Origin: Clostridium sp. OM02-18AC
GTDB taxonomy: Bacteria; Bacillota; Clostridia; Lachnospirales; Lachnospiraceae
Direction: 5' to 3'
DNA: 64,000 nucleotides
NCBI RefSeq assembly: GCF_003481825.1
Contig: NZ_QULW01000009.1
Span: 1 to 64,000, forward strand
Shown: piece after piece, positions 1-9,130 of the stretch
Layout: each line of letters starts with the position of its first letter
Numbering within the stretch: position 1 is the first letter of the stretch
The notes under the pieces: model-generated
Database searches by the model: none
Told to the model about the DNA's origin: nothing
Seen by the model: the letters and a program-made list of their open reading frames with translations, nothing else
Program-made: the position numbers and the translations under genes

Positions 1-56
1 GGTGGAGTACGACCTTGCCAAGGTCGGGGTCGCGGGTTCGAGTCCCGTCTCGCGCT
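1..56 (+). tRNA. tRNA-Gly (GCC), 5' end outside window
   Basis: The anticodon stem GACC/GGTC encloses the loop TTGCCAA, so the anticodon is GCC (glycine). It is followed by a T-arm with the TTCGAGT loop and the 3' acceptor strand CTCGCGC at 49-55, with discriminator base T at 56. No CCA is encoded, so the end would be added by nucleotidyltransferase. The D-arm and 5' acceptor strand lie before the window. Confidence 0.9.
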
Positions 57-65
57 CTCAAGAGT

Positions 66-102
66 ACAAGAAAGGGTATCCGAAATGGATACCCTTTCTT
101 GT
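66..102 (+). terminator. Terminator hairpin after tRNA-Gly
   Basis: A perfect 16-bp inverted repeat (66-81 with 87-102) around a 5-nt loop starts ten bases after the tRNA. There is no long T-run beyond the stem, but the 3' arm itself is T-rich. It probably ends or protects the tRNA transcript. Confidence 0.65.
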
Positions 103-185
103 GCTGTTCAAGCCCTGCCGGGCTCGAACGTTCGAGGTCTCCGCTCCGGTCGTTGCAAAGCGAACGTCCACTGAACGTTCTGCAA

Positions 186-198
186 CGTCTCGCGCTCT
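186..198 (+). repeat. 13-bp direct copy of the tRNA-Gly 3' end
   Basis: CGTCTCGCGCTCT at 186-198 repeats the end of the tRNA-Gly at 46-58. The sequence between (about 103-185) is GC-rich, holds short repeats of AACGTTC and has no gene. This could be the relic of a second tRNA or an attachment-site scar. No integrase gene is visible nearby. Confidence 0.45.
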
Positions 199-210
199 TC
201 TGAAAAGTGT

Positions 211-246
211 GCCGAAGCCTGTATTTATAAGGGTTTCGGCATTTTT
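211..246 (+). terminator. Intrinsic terminator
   Basis: GCCGAAGCC at 211-219 pairs with GGGTTTCGGC at 231-240 (one G-T pair) across an AT-rich loop and is followed by ATTTTTC. It has the shape of a rho-independent terminator for the tRNA region. Confidence 0.7.
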
Positions 247-285
247 CTATTTGAAGACATGTGTCTGAGTTTGAAGACAGTCTAA

Positions 286-326
286 ATAGGAAAAAGGTTC
301 CGAGATTTGCGGAACCTTTTTCCTAT
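286..326. terminator. Bidirectional terminator hairpin
   Basis: A perfect 16-bp stem (286-301 with 311-326) has runs of five A and five T in its arms, so it could stop transcription from either side. It isolates the tRNA region from the transporter gene that follows. Confidence 0.75.
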
Positions 327-383
327 ATAAAGCCAATAGTTTGATTTGCTGTTTACACAAGATCATGCGTGAGCACTAGGCGT

Positions 384-412
384 TTGACGGCTGAGACCAG
401 ATAGTGTATAAT
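384..412 (+). promoter_or_regulatory. SigA-type promoter of the NSS transporter
   Basis: TTGACG at 384-389 and TATAAT at 407-412 are separated by exactly 17 bp. The expected start near 419 leaves an 80-90 nt leader before the transporter gene. Confidence 0.8.
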
Positions 413-505
413 AGCCAGTACTGCGGTAACGCGGAAACAAGTTTTGTCACAATGAAGTATAGTCATTAAATCGGCAAAATGGGGGAAAAGAAGGAGGAAA
501 ATATT

Positions 506-1879
506 TTGAAACAACGAGAAACCTTTCAGTCAAGACTGGGATTTCTGCTGCTTTCAGCAGGATGCGCCATCGGTATCGGAAATGTATGGCGTTTTCCATA
601 TGTGGTTGGAGCAAACGGCGGCGGCATTTTTGTCGTAATCTATCTGCTGTTTCTGGCTATTATGGGTGTTCCGGTTCTTTCTATGGAATTTGCGGTGGGA
701 CGTGCAAGCCGCAAAAGTCCGGTTAAGGCTTATCAGGAGCTGGAAAAACCGGGAAGCAAGTGGCATCTGCATGGTTATGTGGCGCTGCTTGGCAACTATG
801 TACTAATGATGTTTTATACCACGGTTGCGGGTTGGATGCTTTATTATTTTTACAGCTTTGTGACCGGAGCATTTACCGGACTGGATACCGAAGGCGTTCA
901 GGGAATGTTTGGTGAGATGCTGGCGAGCCCGGGCATCAATGTATTCTGGATGGTGATTGTGGTAATTCTTGGAATCATGATCTGTTCTTTTGGTCTGCAG
1001 GCCGGAGTGGAGCGTATTACCAAGGTGATGATGATCGGTCTGCTGTCGCTGATGATCATCTTGGCGATTCATGGCGTATTCCTGGAAGGCGGTATGGAAG
1101 GCCTGAAATTCTACGTGCTTCCTGACGTGGAGAAGATGAAATCCGTGGGAATCGGTCAGGTGATCGTGTCTGCCATGAACCAGTCCTTCTTCACGCTAAG
1201 CCTGGGTATTGGAGCCATGGCGATTTTCGGAAGCTATCTGGAGAAGAATAATACACTGCTGGGCGAGTCGGTCAATGTTGCAGTGCTGGATACTTTTGTA
1301 GCGATTACCGCAGGTCTGATCATTTTCCCGGCGTGCTTTGCGTTTGGCGTCAATCCGGACAGTGGTCCGAGCCTGATCTTCATTACGCTGCCGAACGTAT
1401 TTATCTCCATGATCGGCGGACGGATCTGGGGAAGCCTGTTCTTCTTATTTATGTCCTGTGCGGCTTTCTCTACCGTCATTGCGGTATTTGAGAATATCAT
1501 TGCCTGCGATATGGAATTATTCGAGATCGACCGGAAAAAATCTGCGAAGATCAATATGATCCTGATCATTTTACTGTCCCTTCCGTGTGCATTGGGCTAT
1601 AATGTACTCAGTGGATTTGAGCCGCTGGGAGCTGGCAGCTCTGTGCTGGATCTGGAGGATTTCCTGGTGAGCAATATCCTGCTTCCTCTGGGTTCTCTGG
1701 TGTATCTGCTGTTTGCCACCTGGGATTTCGGCTGGGGCTTTGACAAGTACCGGGCTGAGGCAAATGAGGGTGTCGGAATCAAGGTGCCGGCATGGATCCG
1801 CGGGTATGTGAAGTATATTTTACCGCTCATGATCCTGGGACTGTTTGTTCAGGGAATCTGGGTGAAGTTTTTCGCCTAA
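506..1879 (+). CDS. Sodium-dependent transporter, NSS (SLC6/LeuT) family
   Basis: A 457-residue integral membrane protein of the neurotransmitter:sodium symporter family, which imports amino acids or related small amines with Na+. The family hallmark GIGNVWRFPY at residues 23-32 is the unwound part of TM1 that binds substrate and sodium, and about eleven hydrophobic segments follow. I chose the TTG at 506 because AAGGAGG (491-497) lies 8 nt upstream; an in-frame ATG at 479 has no ribosome site. The gene has its own promoter and is followed 38 bp later by a HAD phosphatase, probably co-transcribed. The substrate cannot be read from sequence. Confidence 0.92.
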   Translation: MKQRETFQSRLGFLLLSAGCAIGIGNVWRFPYVVGANGGGIFVVIYLLFLAIMGVPVLSMEFAVGRASRKSPVKAYQELEKPGSKWHLHGYVALLGNYVLMMFYTTVAGWMLYYFYSFVTGAFTGLDTEGVQGMFGEMLASPGINVFWMVIVVILGIMICSFGLQAGVERITKVMMIGLLSLMIILAIHGVFLEGGMEGLKFYVLPDVEKMKSVGIGQVIVSAMNQSFFTLSLGIGAMAIFGSYLEKNNTLLGESVNVAVLDTFVAITAGLIIFPACFAFGVNPDSGPSLIFITLPNVFISMIGGRIWGSLFFLFMSCAAFSTVIAVFENIIACDMELFEIDRKKSAKINMILIILLSLPCALGYNVLSGFEPLGAGSSVLDLEDFLVSNILLPLGSLVYLLFATWDFGWGFDKYRAEANEGVGIKVPAWIRGYVKYILPLMILGLFVQGIWVKFFA

Positions 1880-1917
1880 ATAGTGACCGATGTATGCGAG
1901 GAAAGAGAGGAATTGCC

Positions 1918-2583
1918 ATGATTCGCTGTTGTATTTTTGATTTGGATGGAACCTTATTAAATACGCTGGAGGCGCTGACCTACACGACCAATCTGACATT
2001 AAAGGAGTTTGGCTACGGGCCGGTCGGAGAGGAGCAGGTCAAGCAGTTTGTGGGAGACGGATACCGCATGCAGATCAAGCGCGCACTGCAGTACTGTGGG
2101 GATGAGGCGCTGACCCATTATGAGGAAGCGCTTTCTGTCTACATGAAGCTGTTTGCGGAGCATTGTCTCTACCATGTGCATCCGTACAATGGAATTCCGG
2201 AACTTCTCGAGACATTAAAGAAACAGGGAATCCGCATTGCAGTTCTTTCCAATAAACCGCACGCACGGACAGTGGAAAATATTGAGTCTGTGTTTGGCAA
2301 AGGATATTTCGATGTTGTGGCAGGACAGAAGGATGAGATTCCGAAGAAGCCGGACCCGGCAGGTGTGAACCTGATCCTGGAGCAGTTTGGCTGTAAGCCG
2401 GAGGAGTGCCTGTATTTTGGTGATACCAATACCGATATGCAGACAGGGCTGAATGCAAAAGCGCATACGGTCGGCGTAACCTGGGGATTTCGGGGACGTG
2501 AGGAACTGGAAGCATTCCACCCGGATTTTGTGATCGATGAGCCGCAGACTGTGATAGAGAAAATCCTGAAATTTTATGTATAA
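1918..2583 (+). CDS. HAD-superfamily phosphatase, phosphoglycolate-phosphatase-like
   Basis: A 221-residue cytosolic hydrolase of the haloacid dehalogenase superfamily. The nucleophile/acid pair lies in FDLDGT (D8, D10); a helical cap follows; then LSNKP (motif II), KKPDP (motif III lysine) and GDTNTD (motif IV metal ligands). Length and cap type match Gph/PpaX-like enzymes, which dephosphorylate small phosphate esters; the true substrate is unknown. The start at 1918 follows GAGAGGAATTGCC; reading further upstream would only overlap the transporter gene. It is probably the second gene of the NSS operon and is followed by a clear terminator at 2716. Confidence 0.88.
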   Translation: MIRCCIFDLDGTLLNTLEALTYTTNLTLKEFGYGPVGEEQVKQFVGDGYRMQIKRALQYCGDEALTHYEEALSVYMKLFAEHCLYHVHPYNGIPELLETLKKQGIRIAVLSNKPHARTVENIESVFGKGYFDVVAGQKDEIPKKPDPAGVNLILEQFGCKPEECLYFGDTNTDMQTGLNAKAHTVGVTWGFRGREELEAFHPDFVIDEPQTVIEKILKFYV

Positions 2584-2715
2584 GATTCTGGATGTGACGA
2601 TACATAATATTATAGAAGAAATTCTGCTGGAAAAATTTTTGAAACAAGCGAACCTGTTTCCAGAATGGTGCAGTTAAAACATCGTTTTGGGTGAATGGCT
2701 TCCGCACAAAAGAAG

Positions 2716-2761
2716 AAAAAAGAGGAAATTTGTGGATAATCTGCAGATTTCCTCTTTTTTT
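2716..2761. terminator. Intrinsic terminator
   Basis: A 14-bp perfect A/T-bordered stem (2716-2729 with 2747-2760) ends in a T-run. It closes the NSS/HAD unit. The A-run in the other arm makes it usable from either direction. Confidence 0.8.
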
Positions 2762-2774
2762 CACTCCATGGCAC

Positions 2775-2802
2775 TTGATTAATTTCAGAAATCCGATATA
2801 AT
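2775..2802 (+). promoter_or_regulatory. Promoter of the first amino-acid ABC operon
   Basis: TTGATT at 2775-2780, 16-bp spacer, TATAAT at 2797-2802. It stands directly before the binding-protein gene and after a terminator, so it is the natural operon promoter. Confidence 0.75.
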
Positions 2803-2876
2803 GGGTTAGTATATGTTTTATATTTATGCAGAATATTCATCCGTAGATGAATAAATGCAAATCGAGGAGGATTATT

Positions 2877-3794
2877 ATGAAGAAGAAAATTGTGGCATTA
2901 TCCATGGCAGCATGTATGGCAGCTTCTGTAACCGCTTGCGGCGGCAGCAAGCCGGCAGAGACAACCGCAGCAGCTTCTGAGGCAGCTACCGAAGCAGCAG
3001 AGAGCAGCGCTGAGGAAACCAAAGCAGCAGCCGAGATCGAGACTGTAACTTCTGGCAAGCTGACCGTAGCAACCAGCCCGGACTTCGCTCCGTATGAGTT
3101 CTACGCAATCGGTGAGGACGGAACCCCGAAGCTGTCTGGTTTCGATATGGATCTGGCTCAGTATATCGCAGATTATCTTGGACTTGAGTTAGAGGTTGTT
3201 ACCGTAGATTTCGATGGTGTATTAAGCGAGCTGCAGACCAAGTCTGTTGACATTGGTATGGCTGGTCTTTCCCCGGATGAGAAGCGTATGGGCATCATGG
3301 ATTTCTCTGATATTTACTATACCGGCGGTCAGTCCTTAGTAACTGTTAAGGACAACGCTGAGACCTACAACAGCTTCGAAGCAATCAACAAACCGGAAGT
3401 TTCCGTAGGCGCACAGATCGGTTCCATCCAGATGGATCTGGCAAATGAGAACAGCCCGGAGGCTGACATTGTTGGTCTTCCGAAGGTTACCGATATCATT
3501 TCTGAGCTGTTAACCGGCAAGATGGATGCTGCTTACATCGAGACGGATGTAGCAAAGAGTTATCAGCAGAACTACCCGGAGCTTGCAATCGTTATGGACG
3601 TTCCGTACGATACCGAAGGTTCCGCAATCGGTGTCTGCAAGGGCAACGAAGCTCTGTTAGCTGGTGTTAACGAAGCAATCGCAGCTGCAAAAGAGGATGG
3701 AAGCCTTGAGAAGTTCATCGCTGATGCTGGTGAGCTTGCTGCAGGTGAGAAATATGAGGGTCTTCTGGACGCAGAAGGAAACGTTCAGAACTAA
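2877..3794 (+). CDS. Amino-acid ABC transporter substrate-binding lipoprotein (family 3)
   Basis: A 305-residue lipoprotein that captures a polar amino acid outside the cell. The signal peptide ends in the lipobox SVTAC with the lipidated Cys at residue 21. An Ala/Thr/Glu-rich linker to about residue 60 spaces the domain from the membrane, and the SBP_bac_3 fold follows (VATSPDFAPYEF, then SGFDMDLAQYIADYLG). The start at 2877 follows GAGGAGG. It leads a three-gene operon with the permease and ATPase. The ligand is not predictable, though the M20 peptidase nearby suggests peptide or amino-acid nutrition. Confidence 0.93.
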   Translation: MKKKIVALSMAACMAASVTACGGSKPAETTAAASEAATEAAESSAEETKAAAEIETVTSGKLTVATSPDFAPYEFYAIGEDGTPKLSGFDMDLAQYIADYLGLELEVVTVDFDGVLSELQTKSVDIGMAGLSPDEKRMGIMDFSDIYYTGGQSLVTVKDNAETYNSFEAINKPEVSVGAQIGSIQMDLANENSPEADIVGLPKVTDIISELLTGKMDAAYIETDVAKSYQQNYPELAIVMDVPYDTEGSAIGVCKGNEALLAGVNEAIAAAKEDGSLEKFIADAGELAAGEKYEGLLDAEGNVQN

Positions 3795-3812
3795 GACTGA
3801 AAGGAGCACCCA

Positions 3813-4598
3813 ATGAGTCATTTTGTTCAATGGAGCAATTTTTCAAAAATAGCGCCGTATGCCGAGTTGTTTCAGCAGGGCATTATCGTTACAGTCCTGT
3901 TATCCGTATTTACGGTTGCAATCGGCTTTTGCATCGCGCTGATACTGGCACTGATGAGAATGTCCAATGTCCGTCCATTCCAGGCATTGGGACTTGATAA
4001 AGACGGTCATATGCGGGAGGGCGGTCCGCTTGTCTGGATCAGCAAGTTTAATCCGCTGTCTTTCCTGGCAACGGCTTACGTTGAGATCCTGCGTTCCACG
4101 CCGGTTATCGTGCAGGTGTTTATCATCTACTACGGCGTGTTCGGCATCATCCAGCTTCCGTCTTTCCAGATCCTCGGATTTATCAAGTTCAGCCGGTTTT
4201 TCCCGGGCGTTGTGGCTCTGGGCATGAACTCCGGCGCATATCTGTGTGAGATCATCCGTGCGGGAATCCAGTCCATTGACGGCGGACAGACAGAGGCAGC
4301 CCGTTCCCTCGGACTGTCCCAGACCCAGAACCTGCGCTATATCATTTTCCCGCAGGCATTAAAAAACATTCTCCCGGCAATCGCTAACGAGTTTGTTGTA
4401 ATCATTAAGGAGTCTGCGATCACCTACACCATCGGTGTACAGGATATCATGTCTGCTGTAAATGCAGTTAAGGGTGCAACCTTTGTTATCGTGGAGCCTT
4501 TGCTGGTGGCAACGGCAATTTATTTCTGTCTGTGCTTCCCGACTTCCAAGATCATTGCATATTTTGAGAGGAGAATGAGCCGTGGCGACAAACGATAG
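3813..4598 (+). CDS. Amino-acid ABC transporter permease (HisM/GlnP type)
   Basis: A 261-residue inner-membrane channel subunit with about five membrane segments. The EAA loop that docks to the ATPase is visible as GQTEAARSLGLSQTQNLRYI (near residues 151-170). It contains an extra charged stretch around residues 55-75 between the first two membrane segments, seen in several Firmicute members. The gene follows the binding protein by 18 bp with its own AAGGAG site, and its end overlaps the ATPase gene by 17 bp, so translation is coupled. Confidence 0.93.
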   Translation: MSHFVQWSNFSKIAPYAELFQQGIIVTVLLSVFTVAIGFCIALILALMRMSNVRPFQALGLDKDGHMREGGPLVWISKFNPLSFLATAYVEILRSTPVIVQVFIIYYGVFGIIQLPSFQILGFIKFSRFFPGVVALGMNSGAYLCEIIRAGIQSIDGGQTEAARSLGLSQTQNLRYIIFPQALKNILPAIANEFVVIIKESAITYTIGVQDIMSAVNAVKGATFVIVEPLLVATAIYFCLCFPTSKIIAYFERRMSRGDKR

Positions 4599-5358
4599 CA
4601 TGATTCAGGTAAAAGACTTAAAAAAGCATTATAAAATGGGAACCATCAAGGCGCTGGACGGTGTGACGATCAACATCAATAAAGGCGATGTTATGGCAGT
4701 CATCGGGCCGTCCGGTTCCGGAAAATCCACATTCCTTCGCAGCTTAAACCTTCTGGAGGAGCCGACCGGAGGAGCTATCATCTTTAACGGGATCGACATC
4801 ACCAAGAAGAAATATCAGGATGAGAGCGGAAAAATGGTAAAACTGGACATCGATGCCCTGCGCCAGCGCATGGGAATGGTGTTCCAGCATTTCAACCTGT
4901 TTCCGCATATGACGATTCTGGAGAACATGGTGCTTGCACCGATGAAGGTAAAGGGGGTCAGCCGTGCAGATGCGGAAAAGAAAGCCTTAGAGCTTCTGGA
5001 CCGTGTTGGTTTGAAAGACCGTGCAGATGCTTACCCGATCCAGCTGTCTGGTGGACAGAAACAGCGTGTAGCAATTGTGCGTGCGCTGGCGATGGAGCCG
5101 GAGGTGATGCTGTTTGACGAGCCGACTTCCGCACTGGACCCGGAGATGGTTGGTGAGGTTCTGGATGTTATGAAGGAGCTGGCCCATGAGGGCATGACCA
5201 TGGTGGTCGTAACCCATGAGATGGGATTCGCGAAAGAGGTTGGAAACCGCGTCCTCTTTATGGCAGATGGAAAGCTGTTGGAAGAGGGAACGCCAGAGGA
5301 GATCTTCGATCATCCGAAGCATGAACGTCTGAAGGAATTCCTTGCAAAGGTATTATAA
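4582..5358 (+). CDS. Amino-acid ABC transporter ATPase (GlnQ type)
   Basis: A 258-residue ATPase that powers the importer. Walker A is GPSGSGKST (residues 42-50), the signature LSGGQ is at 155-159, and Walker B is MLFDEP near 176-181, followed by the D-loop SALDP and the switch His in VVVTHEM. I chose the GTG at 4582, preceded by AGAGGAG within the end of the permease gene; the ATG at 4600 lacks a ribosome site. The hairpin at 5430 ends this operon. Confidence 0.94.
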   Translation: MATNDSMIQVKDLKKHYKMGTIKALDGVTININKGDVMAVIGPSGSGKSTFLRSLNLLEEPTGGAIIFNGIDITKKKYQDESGKMVKLDIDALRQRMGMVFQHFNLFPHMTILENMVLAPMKVKGVSRADAEKKALELLDRVGLKDRADAYPIQLSGGQKQRVAIVRALAMEPEVMLFDEPTSALDPEMVGEVLDVMKELAHEGMTMVVVTHEMGFAKEVGNRVLFMADGKLLEEGTPEEIFDHPKHERLKEFLAKVL

Positions 5359-5429
5359 AAAGGATTATAATCATATTGCTGCGGCACAAGGAGCAACGGT
5401 ATTGAGATTATGGTTTGAAGTTACATCAG

Positions 5430-5458
5430 AGTGCCGGGCTTGGTTCCCGGCACTTTTT
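5430..5458 (+). terminator. Intrinsic terminator after the ABC operon
   Basis: GTGCCGGG (5431-5438) pairs with CCCGGCAC (5446-5453) over a 7-nt loop and is followed by TTTTT. This is a classic rho-independent terminator. Confidence 0.85.
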
Positions 5459-5499
5459 GCGTTATATGGAAAATAATAGACAGGAGGAGCATCAATATC

Positions 5500-6942
5500 A
5501 TGACAGAAGAAAAGAAAGCAGCCCTCGCAGCCATCGAAGTCAGAAAAGATCAGATCTGCGATGTGGCAGACCGCATCTGGGAGTATGCGGAATTATCTTT
5601 GCAGGAGGTAAAGTCCGCAGCGCTTTACTGCAAAGTGCTGGAGCAGGAAGGATTTCATGTAGAAAAGGGAATCAGCGGCATTGATACGGCATTTTCTGCG
5701 AGTTTTGGAAGCGGCCGTCCGGTGATCGGTATTCTGGCAGAGTACGATGCGCTTTCCGGTTTGTCACAGACTGCGGGCTGTACGGAGGAAAAGCCGCTGG
5801 TCGAGGGCGGCAGCGGACATGGCTGTGGTCATAACATTCTGGGCGCCGGTGCGATGGCAGCTGCGTTTGGCGTGAAGACTTATCTGGAGCAGAATAAAAT
5901 AGAAGGAACTGTGATCTTATATGGCTGTCCGGGGGAAGAAGGCGGTGCATCCAAGGCATTTATGGCGCGGGATGGTGTCTGGAAAGATCTGGATGCGGCA
6001 CTGACCTGGCATCCGGAGGATGTCAATGAGGTTGCGACCGGTTCTTCCAATGCCTGCATTCAGACCCAGTACAAGTTCCACGGAATCGCTTCCCATGCAT
6101 CCGGGACCCCGGAGAAGGGACGCAGCGCACTGGATGCAGTAGAACTGATGAACACGGGCGTGCAGTATCTGCGGGAGCATATGAGCGACAAGGCGCGGAT
6201 CCATTACGCGATCACCGATGCCGGCGGATGCAGCCCGAATGTGGTGCAGGCGAAGGCCAGCGTACTTTATATGGTGCGCTCTAACCATGTAGCAGAGGCG
6301 ATAGAGCTTCAGAAACGGGTCGATAAGATTGCCCAGGGTGCGGCGCTGATGACGGAGACAACCTTTGAGAAGAAATTCATCGACGGACTTTCTGACACGA
6401 TCAGCAACTTTGCGCTGGAGCGCGTTTTGTACAAAAACTACGAGGAGCTTGGTGTGCCATCCTATACGGAAGAAGAGAATGCATTTGCAGACGCTCTCGC
6501 GAAAACTTATCTCGGTAATGACAGGGTTCCGGGGGTGGCAGCAGACAACGATGAACAGGCAAAGGAGCAGGTCATCGCCATGCAGCAGGCGTGCGGTCAT
6601 GCCATGAATGCATTTCTGGCGCCGCTGTACCAGGGGGATGCATTTAAAGCGGGATCTACCGATGTAGGTGATGTGAGCTGGCTGACTCCGACTGCGCAGA
6701 TCCATGTGGCTGCATGGCCAAACGGCTGCCCGGGACACAGCTGGCAGAATGTTTCCTGTGACCGGACTGAAATTGGACACAAGGCAGCGGTCCATGCAGG
6801 AAAGGTACTGGCGGCGGCAGCCATCGACCTTTATAACCAGCCGGAAATCTTAAAAGAAGCAAGGGCAGAATTTGAGAAGCGCACGGCAGCAGGCTTTGTG
6901 AGCCCGGTCCCGGCGGACGCAGTCCCGGTCATCCCGGATTAG
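5500..6942 (+). CDS. M20 family amidohydrolase, AbgB-like
   Basis: A 480-residue cytosolic metallohydrolase of the M20D group. The closest recognisable relatives are p-aminobenzoyl-glutamate hydrolase subunit B and similar acyl-amino-acid amidases. The metal and catalytic region is visible as GHGCGHN, CPGEEGG and the late STDVGDVSW box, with a dimerisation domain between. The start at 5500 follows CAGGAGG (12 nt), excluding an upstream ATG that lies in the terminator. It sits behind the amino-acid importer but is separated by a terminator; it probably releases amino acids from amide-linked substrates that enter the cell. The exact substrate is unknown. Confidence 0.88.
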   Translation: MTEEKKAALAAIEVRKDQICDVADRIWEYAELSLQEVKSAALYCKVLEQEGFHVEKGISGIDTAFSASFGSGRPVIGILAEYDALSGLSQTAGCTEEKPLVEGGSGHGCGHNILGAGAMAAAFGVKTYLEQNKIEGTVILYGCPGEEGGASKAFMARDGVWKDLDAALTWHPEDVNEVATGSSNACIQTQYKFHGIASHASGTPEKGRSALDAVELMNTGVQYLREHMSDKARIHYAITDAGGCSPNVVQAKASVLYMVRSNHVAEAIELQKRVDKIAQGAALMTETTFEKKFIDGLSDTISNFALERVLYKNYEELGVPSYTEEENAFADALAKTYLGNDRVPGVAADNDEQAKEQVIAMQQACGHAMNAFLAPLYQGDAFKAGSTDVGDVSWLTPTAQIHVAAWPNGCPGHSWQNVSCDRTEIGHKAAVHAGKVLAAAAIDLYNQPEILKEARAEFEKRTAAGFVSPVPADAVPVIPD

Positions 6943-6994
6943 TTTGTTAAATTTGCAGTTCACAGATGCGACACAAAGAATTTAGAAAGTTTTA

Positions 6995-7030
6995 ACAGGA
7001 GCGGGGGTTTAAAATTCCCCGCTTCTGTTG
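6995..7030 (+). terminator. Hairpin between the amidohydrolase and ftsH
   Basis: A 12-bp stem (ACAGGAGCGGGG with CCCCGCTTCTGT) closes around an AT-rich loop. The trailing T-run is weak, so it may be a terminator or an mRNA-stabilising end. A second small hairpin (CACATATGG/CCATATGTG, 7076-7115) lies in the ftsH leader. Confidence 0.55.
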
Positions 7031-7179
7031 TATACTTAATAGAACAGAAAAAGCTGGGAAACATTCGTTTTCAGTCACATATGGGGGAAGGGCAGTGTGT
7101 GAACAGCCATATGTGAAGAGAGAAGAACAGCTGCAAAAATTCTGGATACAACACGAAAGACATAAAGGAGAGCAAACGT

Positions 7180-9108
7180 ATGGGTATGAAAGAAGACGGA
7201 CCAAAGCGGCCAAATAAAAAGCTGCTTTATTACTATGGCATCATTCTTCTGATTACGGTTCTGCTGAATGCGCTGGTTATGCCGGCCCTGGCAGAGCGTT
7301 CCGTAACGGAAGTTACCTACGATCAGTTTCTGGATATGCTGGACAACAAACAGATCGCAGGAGTAACAAGAGGAGACAATCAGCTGACCTTCTGGACAGA
7401 GGATGTGCAGCAGGTTTTAAATGGTCAGCTTCCCATGAAGTCCTGGAAAAACGCAGATATTAAACTGTACAAAACAGGTATCTGGCCGGATGATGACCTG
7501 ACGACCAGACTGAGAAATGCAGGAATCAGTTTCTCAGAGACGATCCCGACACAGGCATCACCGCTGCAGAATTTTATTTTTAGCTGGGTTCTGCCGATCC
7601 TCATGTTTGTGATCATCGGTCAGGTGCTCAGCAAGAGTATGGCGAAGCGTATGGGAGGCATGGGCAATGCCATGACGTTCGGAAAGTCCAATGCCAAGAT
7701 CTACGCGGAGACTGAGACCGGCAAAACCTTTGCCGACGTAGCTGGTCAGGAAGAAGCGAAAGAGGCATTGAAGGAGATCGTAGATTTCCTTCACAATCCG
7801 CAGAAGTATGCAGATATCGGTGCTGTACTTCCGAAGGGTGCCCTGCTTGTGGGCCCTCCTGGAACCGGTAAAACCCTGCTTGCAAAGGCAGTAGCCGGTG
7901 AGGCACATGTCCCGTTCTTTTCCATTTCCGGTTCGGAATTCGTGGAAATGTTCGTTGGTATGGGCGCAGCCAAGGTGCGTGATCTGTTTAAGCAGGCAAA
8001 TGAAAAGGCACCTTGTATCGTATTTATCGATGAGATCGATACCATTGGTAAAAAGCGTGATGGTTCCGGTTTCTCCGGAAATGATGAGCGTGAGCAGACG
8101 TTAAACCAGCTGTTAACCGAGATGGATGGTTTCGATGGCCGCAAGGGTGTTGTGATTCTGGCAGCAACCAACCGTCCGGAGTCCCTGGATAAGGCGCTGC
8201 TTCGTCCTGGCCGTTTTGACCGCCGGATCCCGGTTGAACTTCCGGATCTGAAGGGGCGTGTGGCAATCCTGAAAGTTCATGCAAAGAATGTAAAACTCGG
8301 AAGTGACATCGATTTCGATGCCATCGGACGTGCAACCTCCGGTGCCAGCGGTGCGGAGCTTGCCAATATCATCAACGAGGGCGCACTGCGTGCGGTCCGT
8401 CAGGGTCGCGCTTTTGTAAGCCAGGCAGACCTGGAAGAGAGTGTTGAGGTAGTCATTGCCGGTTACCAGAGAAAAGATGCCGGTGTGTCCATGAACGAGA
8501 AGCGTATCGTATCTTACCACGAGGTGGGTCATGCGCTGGTGGCAGCGTGCCAGAGCAACAGCGCTCCGGTGCATAAGATCACCATCATCCCGCGTACCTC
8601 CGGTGCCCTTGGTTATACCATGCAGGTGGAAGAGGGCGAGCGTTTCCTGATGAGCAAAGAAGAGGCATTGAACAAGATCGCGACGCTGACCGGCGGTCGT
8701 GCCGCAGAGGAATTTATCTTCCATTCCATCACGACCGGTGCGGCAAACGATATCGAGCAGGCGACCAAGCTCGCACGTGCCATGGTAACCCGGTACGGTA
8801 TGAGCAGCCAGTTTGGTATGGTAGCATTGGAAACCGTGAATAACCAGTATCTGGGCGGCGATACTTCCATGGTATGTTCCCCGGAGACTGCAAGACTAGT
8901 CGATGAAGAAGTCGTCAACATCGTAAAACAGCAGTATGACAAGGCAATGCAGATCTTAAAGAACAATGCAGCCAAGTTAAACGAGATTTCCGCTTATCTG
9001 CTGGAGCGCGAGACCATTACCGGTGAGGAATTCATGGAGATTCTGAATGCCGGGAAGGAAACAGAGGAAGATAGCGTTCCGGTGAGTCAGGAAGAAGCTG
9101 CGCAGTAA
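7180..9108 (+). CDS. ftsH: ATP-dependent zinc metalloprotease FtsH
   Basis: A 642-residue membrane-anchored AAA+ protease that extracts and degrades unstable membrane and regulatory proteins. TM1 is about residues 15-37, a short extracytoplasmic domain follows, and TM2 is about 131-150. The AAA module has Walker A GPPGTGKT (225-232), Walker B IVFIDEID (about 280-287) and the second region of homology ATNRPESLDKALLRPGRFD. The zinc site HEVGH is at 447-451. Length and order are normal for the family. The start at 7180 follows AAAGGAG; a second ATG two codons later is possible. A large hairpin follows the gene, so it is probably monocistronic. Confidence 0.96.
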   Translation: MGMKEDGPKRPNKKLLYYYGIILLITVLLNALVMPALAERSVTEVTYDQFLDMLDNKQIAGVTRGDNQLTFWTEDVQQVLNGQLPMKSWKNADIKLYKTGIWPDDDLTTRLRNAGISFSETIPTQASPLQNFIFSWVLPILMFVIIGQVLSKSMAKRMGGMGNAMTFGKSNAKIYAETETGKTFADVAGQEEAKEALKEIVDFLHNPQKYADIGAVLPKGALLVGPPGTGKTLLAKAVAGEAHVPFFSISGSEFVEMFVGMGAAKVRDLFKQANEKAPCIVFIDEIDTIGKKRDGSGFSGNDEREQTLNQLLTEMDGFDGRKGVVILAATNRPESLDKALLRPGRFDRRIPVELPDLKGRVAILKVHAKNVKLGSDIDFDAIGRATSGASGAELANIINEGALRAVRQGRAFVSQADLEESVEVVIAGYQRKDAGVSMNEKRIVSYHEVGHALVAACQSNSAPVHKITIIPRTSGALGYTMQVEEGERFLMSKEEALNKIATLTGGRAAEEFIFHSITTGAANDIEQATKLARAMVTRYGMSSQFGMVALETVNNQYLGGDTSMVCSPETARLVDEEVVNIVKQQYDKAMQILKNNAAKLNEISAYLLERETITGEEFMEILNAGKETEEDSVPVSQEEAAQ

Positions 9109-9130
9109 CAATATCGCATGATAACAAACG

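Noticed and set aside
2576..2677. Possible 33-codon small gene overlapping the end of the HAD gene
   Set aside because: There is no ribosome site and the sequence resembles no known small protein, so it is probably chance.
5917..6795. 292-codon minus-strand open frame inside the M20 amidohydrolase gene
   Set aside because: It lies wholly inside a gene with clear catalytic motifs and lacks a credible start signal or recognisable domain.
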